A stretch of DNA of 33,097 nucleotides from CADEED01 sp039930985 (GCA_039930985.1 JBDTSV010000043.1:1-33097), one strand, 5' to 3'; shown: positions 10,944 to 18,917, counted from the stretch's first letter. The notes: generated from the sequence alone by a model not told the origin. Program-made: numbers and translations.

Positions 10944-12896
10944 ATGAGACAAACAAAGACATTGATCTGCGCGCTCGCGGTTGGGCTTCATGCCGTCATG
11001 GCTCACACGGCCCCGCAACGAGCCGTGTTTGGCAGCGAGGTATCCACCGCTCAATGGCCGCTCGCCGACCTCGACGCCCACCTGCCTTCTGACTGGTCCG
11101 ATGCGGAATTCCTCGTGGTGGAATTTCGTGCGTCCAGCAGCGAGCGCTTCGAGCTCGGCCTGGTGAGCGACGAAGGCAATGTCTCCAAGCGCATTCATCC
11201 GTTTGCGAATGTGTGGGTGCGCGCGTCGATTCCGCTGCGCTTCTACCGCCAAGGCCTGGGCGACGCGGGCGACCTGGCGGCCACTGTCAACCAGCCGCGC
11301 AACAGCTACTGGATCAACATCGAAGCCGGCGGGAATGCGCCCGTGAAACACGTGCGCGCCATAAGCGTCACGATGCGCTACCCGGCGCATGCCTCCACAC
11401 TCGAGATCCGCAAGGTCAGCCTGTCGAAGACCGATCCGGGCGATGACGTGCTCGACGGCGGCACTCCACTCATCGATGACTTCGGTCAGTACCTGCATGG
11501 CGACTGGCCTGGCAAGGCACGCACGCTCGAGGCGCTCAAGAGCGAATGGGCGCAGGAAAATCGCATGCTGGTGCCGAAGGCTGCGCTGCGGGCGTGCCGC
11601 TATGGCGGCTTCGCGGCGGGCCGGCGCAAAGCCACCGGGTTCTTCCGCGTGGAGAAAGTGAACGACCGCTGGTGGTTCGTCGACCCTGAGGGGTGCCGCT
11701 TCTATTCCGCTGGCGTGAACGGAGCCGGCGCGGAACCGCCACTCACCCTGATCGTGGGGCGTTCGAAGTTGTTTGCGAGCATTCCCACGGCCGCGCAATT
11801 TCCGGCAGCCAATGCCGACGCTGACCCGCTGCGCGACCCGGTGTCTTTCTACGCGGCCAACCTGCGCCAGCGTTTCGGCGCGGACTGGCGCGCGTCGAGC
11901 GCGCAGCTCACCTCGCGGCGCATGCGTGCCTGGGGGCTCAATACCGCCTATGGAGCGACGCTCAACGATGACCTGCCCGCCGGGTCGCCGCTGCGGCAAC
12001 CCTATGTCTATCCGCTTCGCGGCTGGCAGCAGAGCGAAGGCGCGATCATGGGTCTGCCCGATGTGTACTCCGACGCGTTCGCCAGGCGGGTCGACACGGA
12101 GGCGTCCCAGCAGCTCGCGGACCGCAAGGACGACCCGTGGATGATCGGCTACTTCATCGGTAACGAGCCGCCCTGGCCGGCGCGCGAAAGCCAGCTCGTC
12201 GACCTGGTGCTGGCAGGGCCGGCAAGTGCGATTCAACAGAAGTTCAAGGCCGGGCTGATGAAAGGCGACACGCCCGCGATCCGCAAGGAGCTGGTGCATG
12301 CGGCCTTCACGCGCTATCTCGAGATCGTGAATGCGGCGGTCAGGCGTCATGATCCTAACCACCTGAATCTGGGCATCCGCTTCGGCGGCACGCCACCCGA
12401 CGAGGTGATCGCGCTGGCGCGCGGCTTCGACGTGTACAGCATGAACAAATATCGCTGGGCGCCGCCAAAGGATTTCATCGACCGGGTCTACGCGATTCAG
12501 AAGCTGCCGATACTCATCGGCGAATTTCATTTCGGCGTACCGGAACGCGGGCTGGCTCCGGGGCTGGTGCAGGCGATGAACCAGGCGGAGCGCGGCGTTG
12601 CGTATTCATATTACGTTGAACACGCCGCGGAGCATCGAGCGATAGTCGGCACGCATTGGTACCAATGGATCGATCAACCCGCGACCGGACGACGCGATGG
12701 CGAGAACTACAACATTGGCTGGATAGACGTCACCGACCGGCCGTATCCCGAGCTGGTGGCCGCAGCCAAGGCCACGCACGCCAAGCTCGACGACATTCAT
12801 TCGGGAAAAATCGCCGCGACCACGCGCAAGCCCAAGGCGTCGGAGTTCGGGACGCCCGAAGATTCAATTCAACTCGGAATTCCGGCCATTCAATAG
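10944..12896 (+). CDS. Exported GH50-like glycoside hydrolase (clan GH-A, agarase-like)
   Basis: Encodes 650 aa with an N-terminal signal peptide (LICALAVGLHAVMA). Residues about 30-160 look like a beta-sandwich carbohydrate-binding-type domain. The catalytic part starts near WWFVDPEG. Its TIM-barrel carries E408 in IGNEPPW (general acid/base) and E527 in ILIGEFHFG (nucleophile), the two glutamates expected in clan GH-A. The C-terminal block GTHWYQWIDQPATGR-DGENYN resembles GH50 beta-agarases. The substrate may be agarose-like or another beta-galactan or beta-glucan; I cannot decide from sequence. The ATG at 10944 follows a CCAGGGGC ribosome-binding site. It lies 37 nt after the methyltransferase gene and appears to be the last gene of the four-gene run. 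Confidence 0.75.
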   Translation: MRQTKTLICALAVGLHAVMAHTAPQRAVFGSEVSTAQWPLADLDAHLPSDWSDAEFLVVEFRASSSERFELGLVSDEGNVSKRIHPFANVWVRASIPLRFYRQGLGDAGDLAATVNQPRNSYWINIEAGGNAPVKHVRAISVTMRYPAHASTLEIRKVSLSKTDPGDDVLDGGTPLIDDFGQYLHGDWPGKARTLEALKSEWAQENRMLVPKAALRACRYGGFAAGRRKATGFFRVEKVNDRWWFVDPEGCRFYSAGVNGAGAEPPLTLIVGRSKLFASIPTAAQFPAANADADPLRDPVSFYAANLRQRFGADWRASSAQLTSRRMRAWGLNTAYGATLNDDLPAGSPLRQPYVYPLRGWQQSEGAIMGLPDVYSDAFARRVDTEASQQLADRKDDPWMIGYFIGNEPPWPARESQLVDLVLAGPASAIQQKFKAGLMKGDTPAIRKELVHAAFTRYLEIVNAAVRRHDPNHLNLGIRFGGTPPDEVIALARGFDVYSMNKYRWAPPKDFIDRVYAIQKLPILIGEFHFGVPERGLAPGLVQAMNQAERGVAYSYYVEHAAEHRAIVGTHWYQWIDQPATGRRDGENYNIGWIDVTDRPYPELVAAAKATHAKLDDIHSGKIAATTRKPKASEFGTPEDSIQLGIPAIQ

Positions 12897-13063
12897 GTCG
12901 ATGACATGCGGAATCGCCGGTGCTGGCGCCGATGGCACAGAACCCCCCTAGTCTCATGTGCTCGAGCTCTCGCAATCGGTTAACGAGGCTCGCGCGGACC
13001 GCACCACCGGCGCCAACTCCAGTGAGTAGCGGCATGGAGCATCGTGGTTCCCGAAGTGCCTGA

Positions 13064-13768
13064 TCAGTACGCATCCCACGACATGGGCTGGTCTGGGGCG
13101 CGGGTCAGCGCCGCGACGACAGCGTCCATGTTGAGCAGGGCGTCAACACGGCAATCTATGAGCCCGGCGGCCCTGACGTTCGCATCGACGCAGGTGAATT
13201 TGCGAATCAGGCCGGTAGCCGGATCAAGGGTGAAGGAACGCTTTCGGTTCCCCGACGTGCCCGACGTACCTTCCCACATCAGACATCTGGCCTGCTTCTG
13301 TGTGCAAACGACATTGGTCATGGTGCTGAGGGCGGGAGCTTCGCCGGAGGACTCTGCGAGTAGTAGCAACGCGATCAGATGTCCCATGGATCCATAAAGA
13401 CGGTTGGCGCCCTGCAGGCCTGCCAATGCCGCTCCCAATGACAGTGGCCCGCTCCATCCGCGCTTCGCGCTCCACTCCTTGATCGATCCGCCATCGATGA
13501 TGACGACGGTCTCTGTATTGCCGAACAGGCTGACCTGTGAGCACAAGCGATTCGGACGCACGAATGCGGTACGCACTTCGCCAATCCACGACCGGCCGGA
13601 CGCCTCGGACGCCACGTGGATCACATCTGTGTAGCTGGTCAACGCCGCATACGCGGCGCGAAGGCTTACGATCAATGGGTCTGCATCGTCGCTGCGGGCG
13701 GCGGAGCTCCACAAAACGGCTGGCGCTCCGGCCGCAAGGGCGGACCAACAGAATTCACGACGTCTCAT
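13064..13768 (-). CDS. Exported protein of unknown function (twin-arginine-like signal, LolA/DUF2092-like)
   Basis: Encodes 234 aa. The N-terminus MRRREFCWSALAAGAPA is a twin-arginine-type signal (RREF core plus hydrophobic stretch) ending near SSAARS. The mature domain begins ADPLIVSLRAAYAALTSYTDV and continues with beta strands (VRTAFVRPNRLCSQVS, ETVVIIDGGSIKEW), a pattern like LolA-fold or DUF2092 periplasmic proteins. The late segment SFTLDPATGLIRKF fits the same fold. The ATG at 13768 has GAGGG eight nucleotides upstream and is preferred over the GTG at 13777. Its start is 15 nt after the ggt stop, so it is probably the last gene of a GNAT-ggt-exported protein operon. The family assignment is tentative. 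Confidence 0.65.
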   Translation of the reverse strand: MRRREFCWSALAAGAPAVLWSSAARSDDADPLIVSLRAAYAALTSYTDVIHVASEASGRSWIGEVRTAFVRPNRLCSQVSLFGNTETVVIIDGGSIKEWSAKRGWSGPLSLGAALAGLQGANRLYGSMGHLIALLLLAESSGEAPALSTMTNVVCTQKQARCLMWEGTSGTSGNRKRSFTLDPATGLIRKFTCVDANVRAAGLIDCRVDALLNMDAVVAALTRAPDQPMSWDAY

Positions 13769-13783
13769 TGATGCCACCCTCGC

Positions 13784-15457
13784 CTAATAACCCTGCGCCG
13801 CGCCGTCCTTACGCGATTCGGAAGCACCGAAATATACGCCTTCGGCATTTCGCATGATGGCCTGGTAGCCGCCGAAATCGCCGTCGTTGCTCACCGTCAC
13901 CTTGTGTCCGCGCGCCTGCAGGGCCTGCACGGCTGCGGGCGACGCGCCGACCTCGAGCACGACGGCGCCGCCGTCATGCATGCGCTCGCCCGTGGGCTCG
14001 CTCGAGCCGTCATGACGCGCGCGCGGCGCGTCACCTGCCTCCTGCAGGTTCATGCCGAAATCGATGAGGTTCACGAGGATCTGCACGTGACCCTGCGGCT
14101 GCATGGCACCGCCCATGACACCGAAAGATAGCCAGGGCTTTCCGTCGCGCGTGACGAAGGCTGGAATGATGGTCTGGAAAGGCCGCTTGCCGGGCGCGTA
14201 GACGTTGGCGTGGCCGTCCTCAAGCGAAAACAACTCGCCGCGATCCTGCAGGATGAAACCGCAGCCGGTGGGCGTCATGCCCGAACCCATGCCGCGATAG
14301 TTGCTCTGGATCAGCGAGACCATGTTGCCGGCGGAATCCGCCACGGTCAGGTAGATGGTATCGCCCTGTTCGAGCGCTTTCGGGTCCTCGAAATACTCGA
14401 GCGCGGCCTTGTCCACTTTGATCAGCGTACGGCGTTTGGCCGCGTAGGCCTTCGACAGCAGTGCCGTGAGCGGAATCTTCGCGAATTCCGGATCGGCGTA
14501 ATACCGCGCGCGATCTTCAAAGGCGAGCTTCTTGGCTTCGATGAACACGTGCAGGTAGTCGGCGCTGCCGAAGCCCATGGACTTCAAGTCAAAGGCCTCG
14601 AGAATATTGAGCATCTGCAGCGCGGCGACGCCCTGCGTGTTCGGCGGCAACTCCCAGACGTCGTAGCCACGGTAGTTAGTCGAGACGGGCTCGATCCACT
14701 CGGAGCGATGATTCGCGAGGTCGGCGGCGGTCAGGTAACCGCCGTTGGCGCGCAGGTAGCTTTCGATTCTCCTGGCAATGTCGCCTTTGTAGAAGGCATC
14801 ACGGCCGCCTTCGGCGATGGCGCTCAAGGTATTCGCCAGGTCCGGATTGCGAAAGACTTCGCCCTTGGCCGGAGCGCGGCCGTTGGGCATGTAGGTGTCG
14901 GCGAAGCCCGGATACTTCGACAGCACGCGCGCATTGCGCGCCCAGCCTTCGGCGATGACCTCGGTGACCGGAAATCCATTGCGCGCGTACGCGATTGCGG
15001 GCTGTAGCAGCTCTTTCATGGGCAACTTGCCGAACCGGCCGTGCAGCTCGAACCAGCCATCGACGGTGCCCGGCACCGACACTGGCAGCGGCCCAGTGCG
15101 CGGAATGGTCGGCGAGTTCAGCTTGCGCAGTTCCGCGCGCAGCATGTCGAGCGTGAGCGACCTTGGCGAACGGCCACTGCCGTTCAGCCCGTAGAGCTTC
15201 CTGCTCTTCGCATCCCAGACGATCGCAAACAGATCTCCGCCCAAGCCATTGCCGGTCGGTTCCATGAGTCCCATCGTCGCGTTGGCGGCAATGGCCGCTT
15301 CCACCGCGCTGCCGCCGCGCTTGAGGACATCGAGTGCCACCTGGCTCACGAGCGGATGGCTGGTGGCCGCCATGCCCTGCGTGGCAATCACTTCCGAGCG
15401 TGTGGGAACCAGCGAACCGCTCGGCCGCGAACCGGCATATCCGCCTTCCATCGTCAT
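13784..15457 (-). CDS. ggt: Gamma-glutamyltranspeptidase (Ntn-hydrolase)
   Basis: Transfers or hydrolyses gamma-glutamyl groups (for example of glutathione), normally in the periplasm after self-cleavage into two subunits. The protein is about 557 aa, normal for the family. Early motifs are ATSHPLVSQVALDVLKRGG and NGLGGDLFAIVWD. The catalytic N-terminal nucleophile is Thr367 in GDTIYLTVAD, the predicted autocleavage point, leaving a small subunit of about 190 aa. Ser-rich MVSLIQSNYRGMGSG and GGAMQPQGHVQ are typical small-subunit motifs. The frame stays open upstream through the GNAT gene, so the start is uncertain. ATG at 15457 or 15451 and TTG at 15466 are the choices; none gives a complete classical signal peptide, although AVFFTVLLLM just before the ATG looks like one. 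Confidence 0.88.
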   Translation of the reverse strand: MTMEGGYAGSRPSGSLVPTRSEVIATQGMAATSHPLVSQVALDVLKRGGSAVEAAIAANATMGLMEPTGNGLGGDLFAIVWDAKSRKLYGLNGSGRSPRSLTLDMLRAELRKLNSPTIPRTGPLPVSVPGTVDGWFELHGRFGKLPMKELLQPAIAYARNGFPVTEVIAEGWARNARVLSKYPGFADTYMPNGRAPAKGEVFRNPDLANTLSAIAEGGRDAFYKGDIARRIESYLRANGGYLTAADLANHRSEWIEPVSTNYRGYDVWELPPNTQGVAALQMLNILEAFDLKSMGFGSADYLHVFIEAKKLAFEDRARYYADPEFAKIPLTALLSKAYAAKRRTLIKVDKAALEYFEDPKALEQGDTIYLTVADSAGNMVSLIQSNYRGMGSGMTPTGCGFILQDRGELFSLEDGHANVYAPGKRPFQTIIPAFVTRDGKPWLSFGVMGGAMQPQGHVQILVNLIDFGMNLQEAGDAPRARHDGSSEPTGERMHDGGAVVLEVGASPAAVQALQARGHKVTVSNDGDFGGYQAIMRNAEGVYFGASESRKDGAAQGY

Positions 15458-15500
15458 CAGGAGCAATACGGTGAAAAAAACGGCGCGGCGCGGAGCTGAA

Positions 15501-16028
15501 TCAGGCGGGTTTCTGGGCGCGCGAAACGCCGGATTCGAAAACCTGTCGCACTTCGCCATTGGTGACGCGCTCCTGGAAACGGCCATTGGTGTAGTTAGCC
15601 ACCACGCGGCGCCAGAACGCCACGGCCACCGGGTTGCGCAGGTATTCGGTGATTTCCCAGCGGCCCGCGAAGCGATTGAGGATGAGCTCCACCGCGAGGC
15701 GGCCCACGCCGCGGCGGCGGGAAGTGCGCGCCACGAAGAATTCCGCCATGCGGTAATCGGCGGCCTTGCCCGGCGTGGCGCTGCCGCGCGCCACCATGGC
15801 AAATCCGACCGGCTCCACGCCGCGCAGGATGACCAGAGGATTGACGGATGAGTCGCCGAACCAGCGCGCCAGCTGGTCGGATTCGCTGTAGCCGATTTCG
15901 CCGAGCGAAGTCGCGCTGAAGACGCCGGTGTTGAGCGGCGAGAGATCGTCGAGGTAATCGCGGTAGACGCTTTCGATCCAGTCGCGATCGCGGGCGGCGC
16001 CGCGTGCATCACGGACACTGACTGTCAC
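15501..16028 (-). CDS. GNAT-family N-acetyltransferase
   Basis: Encodes 175 aa from a GTG start with GGGAG eight bases upstream. The central strand and loop AEFFVARTSRRRGVGRLAVELIL carry the GNAT acetyl-CoA pyrophosphate-binding pattern (RRRGVG). The following block NPVAVAFWRRVV is the usual late helix of the fold. The substrate is unknown. It precedes ggt by about 43 nt on the same strand, so the two are probably cotranscribed, and may act together on amino-acid or peptide substrates (inference). The gene is preceded by a strong terminator of the upstream lipoprotein gene, so it needs its own promoter, which I could not identify. Confidence 0.85.
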   Translation of the reverse strand: MTVSVRDARGAARDRDWIESVYRDYLDDLSPLNTGVFSATSLGEIGYSESDQLARWFGDSSVNPLVILRGVEPVGFAMVARGSATPGKAADYRMAEFFVARTSRRRGVGRLAVELILNRFAGRWEITEYLRNPVAVAFWRRVVANYTNGRFQERVTNGEVRQVFESGVSRAQKPA

Positions 16029-16042
16029 GCTTCACACTCCCG

Positions 16043-16085
16043 AAAAAACAAAGCCCGGGCAGAACGTTTTGCGCTCTGTCCGGGC
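16043..16085 (-). terminator. Intrinsic terminator of the Ala-rich lipoprotein gene
   Basis: Read on the minus strand, an 11-bp stem (arms at 16075-16085 and 16053-16063, one G-U pair) with an 11-nt loop is followed by a U-rich tract (TTTGTTTTTT, 16052 down to 16043). It sits about 55 nt after the stop of the Ala-rich lipoprotein gene and just before the GNAT ribosome-binding site. Confidence 0.85.
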
Positions 16086-16138
16086 CGTGTCATGAGCCTT
16101 GCAGGCTCGAAGCAATTATCGATCGTTTAACGGATCGA

Positions 16139-16402
16139 TTACGGCTTCGGGGCCTCGGCCGGAGCGGCCGGAGCAGCAGCGGCGTCAGCAGCCGGAGCAG
16201 CGGCGGCGTCGGCAGCCGGAGCAGCGGCGGCGTCAGCAGCGGCAGCCGACGAGGCGGCGGCATCAGCCGAAGAAGCAGCGGCATCAGCCGAAGAAGCAGC
16301 GGCGTCAGCAGCAGGAGCGGCAACTTCCGCGTCCTTCTTGGCGCAACCGGTCATCAGCGCGAAAGCCGCGAGCGAGGCGACGAGAGCAACGTTCAATTTC
16401 AT
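16139..16402 (-). CDS. Alanine-rich repeat lipoprotein
   Basis: Encodes 87 aa. The N-terminus MKLNVALVASLAAFALMTGC is a lipoprotein signal peptide with lipobox LMTGC, and AKKDAEV follows the acylated cysteine. The rest is low complexity: repeats of ADAAASS (7 residues) then ADAAAAPA (8 residues), ending APAEAPKP. Such chains resemble flexible linkers or small Ala-rich lipoproteins of the Lpp type, but no heptad leucine pattern is present. The ATG at 16402 is preferred over the TTG at 16417 because the signal peptide begins there. It is a single-gene unit: a palindrome and candidate promoter lie upstream and an intrinsic terminator downstream, suggesting an abundant or regulated small envelope protein. 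Confidence 0.8.
   Translation of the reverse strand: MKLNVALVASLAAFALMTGCAKKDAEVAAPAADAAASSADAAASSADAAASSAAAADAAAAPAADAAAAPAADAAAAPAAPAEAPKP
16160..16325 (-). repeat. In-frame tandem repeats in the Ala-rich lipoprotein gene
   Basis: Two in-frame families are visible: 24-nt units encoding ADAAAAPA and 21-nt units encoding ADAAASS, each about three imperfect copies. Unit lengths are multiples of three, so copy-number change would alter length without a frameshift. Confidence 0.8.
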
Positions 16403-16442
16403 GTAGGAGTACCCCAAAATTTTCTAGTGGTAAGTGAGACTA

Positions 16443-16456
16443 AACAAACGTTTGTT
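16443..16456. promoter_or_regulatory. 14-bp perfect palindrome, candidate operator
   Basis: AACAAACGTTTGTT is a perfect inverted repeat in an unusually AT-rich spacer, 40 nt upstream of the Ala-rich lipoprotein start. Its size and symmetry fit a dimeric repressor site (TetR-like, for example). On the minus strand a possible promoter (TTGTTT, then GATAAA after 18 nt) lies just upstream of it at about 16485-16515. No regulator gene is adjacent. Function is inference. Confidence 0.45.
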
Positions 16457-16669
16457 GCCACGATTTACATCGCGGCGCGAGATTTTATCGATTCCCCAAT
16501 CTATTTGAAACAAGTGCAATTTCTGTCCGCTGATGGCGACAAGGCATCGATGGATACGCGTGACGCCCAGGCAAAAGTCGCGGGCTTCCTCTTGCTGGCA
16601 GTCGGGATTGGCATTATGTTGCGTCGCATCAACGCGTTACGACGGATTGCCGGCGCATAGAATCGGGCC

Positions 16670-18016
16670 ATGAATGCGCAAGTGATTAGACAAAACACCC
16701 AATCCTGGTCGGTCTTGTTCGCCGAACACCTCGAGATCGTGAAGAAGCGCAGCGGCATGGCGCTGGCGGAGACTGGTTACGAGTCCCTGCTGGTTCATTC
16801 CGGTACCGCTCCTCTGCTCTTCCTCGACGATCATCACCTGCCGTTTCGCGTCCAGGCGCCCTTCAAGGTATGGGCACCGCTCAGCGACGCGCCGGATTCA
16901 TTCCTGTTTTTCGCGCCCGGCAAGAAGCCGCTGCTGCTGATCCACCAGCCCGTCGACTACTGGCACAAGTCGCCTGAATTGCCAAGCACTTACTGGTCCG
17001 GCGCCTTTGACATCGTGAGCTGCGCGGACCGTGCGGCGGCCCGCGCCGCACTGCCCAAGGATCTCTCACGCTCGGCATTCATCGGCGCGCCCTTCGCCGA
17101 GTTGCTGGGCTGGGGCCCGGGCGCGATAAACCCCGAACATCTCATCGCGCGGCTCGACTATGGACGCGCGGCGAAGACGCCATACGAGGTCGCGGCGCTG
17201 CGCGAAGCGAATGTGCTGGGCGCGCACGGCCACGCGGCCGCGGAGCGTGCGTTTCGCGCCGGGGCCAGCGAGTTCGAGATCGCACTGGCGTTCATGGCCG
17301 CCTGCGGCCAGCGCGAACGAGAGCTGCCTTACAACCCCATCATTGCCCTGAACGAAGGCGGCGCCGTTCTTCACTACCAGATCCAGCAGCGCGAGAAGCC
17401 GGCGATACTCCACTCGCTGTTGATCGATGCCGGCGCGGAGTTTGGCGGTTACGCCTCGGACATCACGCGTACGCATTCGCATCACGACGCCGGGTTCGCG
17501 GCGCTCATCGAGCAGTTCGACGAGCTGCAACTGAAGCTCTGCGCGCAGGTGCGCGTGGGCCTCGACTGGAAGGACTTCCACCAGGCGTCATACCGCGCCA
17601 TCAGCGAGTTCCTGCATGAGGCCGGCGTGATCACTGTGAGTGCCGATGAAGCTGTCGACAATGCCTTGACCAGCGTGTTCTATCCGCATGGCATCGGCCA
17701 CCTGTTAGGCCTGCAAGTGCACGATGTCGGGGGCCTGCAGGGCACACCTGATGGACAGCAGATCGAGCGGCCGTACAACCATCCGTTCCTGCGCCTCACG
17801 CGCAAACTCGAAGACGGTTTCGTGGTGACGGTGGAACCCGGCTTCTATTTCATCGACCAGTTGTTGAACGAGGCGCGACAGAAACCGATTGGAAAAATGA
17901 TCGACTGGAAGCGTGTCGAGCAGCTGAAGCTGTTTGGCGGCGTACGCATCGAAGACGACATGGTGGCGCGGCCGGGCGGGCAGGAGAATCTGACGAGGGC
18001 AGCCTTCAATGCGTAG
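16670..18016 (+). CDS. pepQ: Xaa-Pro dipeptidase
   Basis: A cytoplasmic metallopeptidase that splits dipeptides with C-terminal proline. Its length (448 aa) and layout match PepQ: an N-terminal creatinase-like domain followed by a pita-bread catalytic domain. The five metal ligands are in place: D253 (LLIDAGAEFGG), D264 (SDITRTH), H344 (GIGHLLGLQVHD), E389 (VTVEPGFYF) and E428 (VRIEDDM). The ATG at 16670 has only a weak ribosome-binding site, and a TAGAAT hexamer ends about 10 nt upstream, so a very short leader or leaderless message is possible. It overlaps the following thioredoxin-like gene by 8 nt. Confidence 0.93.
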   Translation: MNAQVIRQNTQSWSVLFAEHLEIVKKRSGMALAETGYESLLVHSGTAPLLFLDDHHLPFRVQAPFKVWAPLSDAPDSFLFFAPGKKPLLLIHQPVDYWHKSPELPSTYWSGAFDIVSCADRAAARAALPKDLSRSAFIGAPFAELLGWGPGAINPEHLIARLDYGRAAKTPYEVAALREANVLGAHGHAAAERAFRAGASEFEIALAFMAACGQRERELPYNPIIALNEGGAVLHYQIQQREKPAILHSLLIDAGAEFGGYASDITRTHSHHDAGFAALIEQFDELQLKLCAQVRVGLDWKDFHQASYRAISEFLHEAGVITVSADEAVDNALTSVFYPHGIGHLLGLQVHDVGGLQGTPDGQQIERPYNHPFLRLTRKLEDGFVVTVEPGFYFIDQLLNEARQKPIGKMIDWKRVEQLKLFGGVRIEDDMVARPGGQENLTRAAFNA

Positions 18017-18545
18017 TGCTGCCTTTCTGACACTGATGGCGTTGATGTGCCCGGGAGCCGTATTGGCGGGCGATGCCGCCAAGCCCGAGCCGGAGGTGCG
18101 CCCGTTGCTAGCCGCGGGAAGCACGCCGGAAGACGAACTCGGCAAGGACATCGAGGGCAACAAGATCCGCATCAGCGACTATCACGGCAAGGTGGTGATC
18201 GTGTCCTTCTGGGCTTCCTGGTGCGGCCCGTGCAAGAAGGAATTGCCGGTGCTCGCCAGCGTCGTCAAGCGCGTCGGACCCGATCACCTTCAGGTGATCG
18301 CGGTCAATTTCCACGATGAATTGAAGCCGTTCAAATACGTGGTCGATGTGCTCAAGGACTATCCCATCACCATCTTGCGCGATCAGAACGGCAGGACTTC
18401 GAAAAAGTACGACGTTCGGGCCATCCCGCGCATGATCGTGATCGGTCGCGATGGCAAGGTGGCCGCGGACCATACCGGCTATGGCGAGGGAATGATTCCC
18501 GAGCTCATCGACCAGCTGAACACGTTACTGGCACAGAAGAGCTGA
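18009..18545 (+). CDS. TlpA-like exported thioredoxin-fold protein
   Basis: Encodes 178 aa. The signal peptide (AFLTLMALMCPGAVLAG) directs it to the periplasm. The thioredoxin fold carries the active site WCGPC (C72 and C75) in SFWASWCGPCKKELP and the cis-proline in RAIPRMIVIG. The TlpA/ResA/DsbE-type insert is short. It likely reduces or exchanges disulfides of envelope or cytochrome c maturation clients, but no ccm genes are near. The start overlaps the end of pepQ by 8 nt, so translation is probably coupled, although a functional link to a cytoplasmic peptidase is not obvious. It converges on the next minus-strand gene with only 6 nt between stops. Confidence 0.88.
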   Translation: MRSAAFLTLMALMCPGAVLAGDAAKPEPEVRPLLAAGSTPEDELGKDIEGNKIRISDYHGKVVIVSFWASWCGPCKKELPVLASVVKRVGPDHLQVIAVNFHDELKPFKYVVDVLKDYPITILRDQNGRTSKKYDVRAIPRMIVIGRDGKVAADHTGYGEGMIPELIDQLNTLLAQKS

Positions 18546-18551
18546 ACGCGT

Positions 18552-18902
18552 CTAGCCCTGGCGATCGAGCAGCACACGCGCGGCCAGCACTGCATACACG
18601 CCGCAGCCAATGGCCACCGCCGCGAAAAACAGGATGACCGGACCGCGCCCGTTCGGCGCGGCCACGGTGGCGCAGATGCAAAGGAATGCTGCGACCCCGG
18701 CCGAAGCGCCGATGGCCGCGCGGGCGCGGCGAAAGAGGAACACACCGATGGCGAGCGCGCCGACGCCGATCGGCAGGCCGTAGATTTGCAATTTCGGCTC
18801 GTAATCGGTGAGGCCGAATCTCCACAGCAGCGCCGCGCCGACGAACACGAACCAGACGGCCGCGGTCCGGAACATCCAGGTGTAGCGAACGGCGGCCGGC
18901 AT
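18552..18902 (-). CDS. Small four-helix membrane protein, unknown function
   Basis: Encodes 116 aa with about four hydrophobic segments (AAVWFVFVGAALLWRF, LPIGVGALAIGVFLF, SAGVAAFLCICATVA, VILFFAAVAIGCGVYAVLAA). I recognise no family motif. It starts 15 nt after the mscL stop on the same strand and is probably the second gene of an mscL operon. Confidence 0.65.
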   Translation of the reverse strand: MPAAVRYTWMFRTAAVWFVFVGAALLWRFGLTDYEPKLQIYGLPIGVGALAIGVFLFRRARAAIGASAGVAAFLCICATVAAPNGRGPVILFFAAVAIGCGVYAVLAARVLLDRQG

Positions 18903-18917
18903 CGATTCGACAACTAA

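Noticed and set aside
10899..12530. Long minus-strand open frame (543 codons) opposite the GH50-like gene
   Set aside because: Composition-driven shadow: no family motif, low-complexity Arg/His-rich translation, and the opposite frame has clear catalytic motifs.
12897..13063. Terminator for the convergent GH50-like and exported-protein genes
   Set aside because: CGCCGGTG and CACCGGCG repeat in inverted form, but about 80 nt apart and without U-tracts; not a credible terminator.
15458..16018. Extension of the ggt frame upstream to give a 744-aa protein
   Set aside because: This part is out of frame with, and fully inside, the real GNAT gene, and has no gamma-glutamyltranspeptidase homology.
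16139..16330. CRISPR-like direct repeats in the Ala-rich gene
   Set aside because: Repeats are contiguous, in frame and code for Ala-rich peptide; no spacers.
16427..16660. Plus-strand 77-codon frame in the spacer before pepQ
   Set aside because: It has a hydrophobic segment, but no ribosome-binding site, covers the palindrome and candidate promoters, and has no family resemblance. Kept as spacer.
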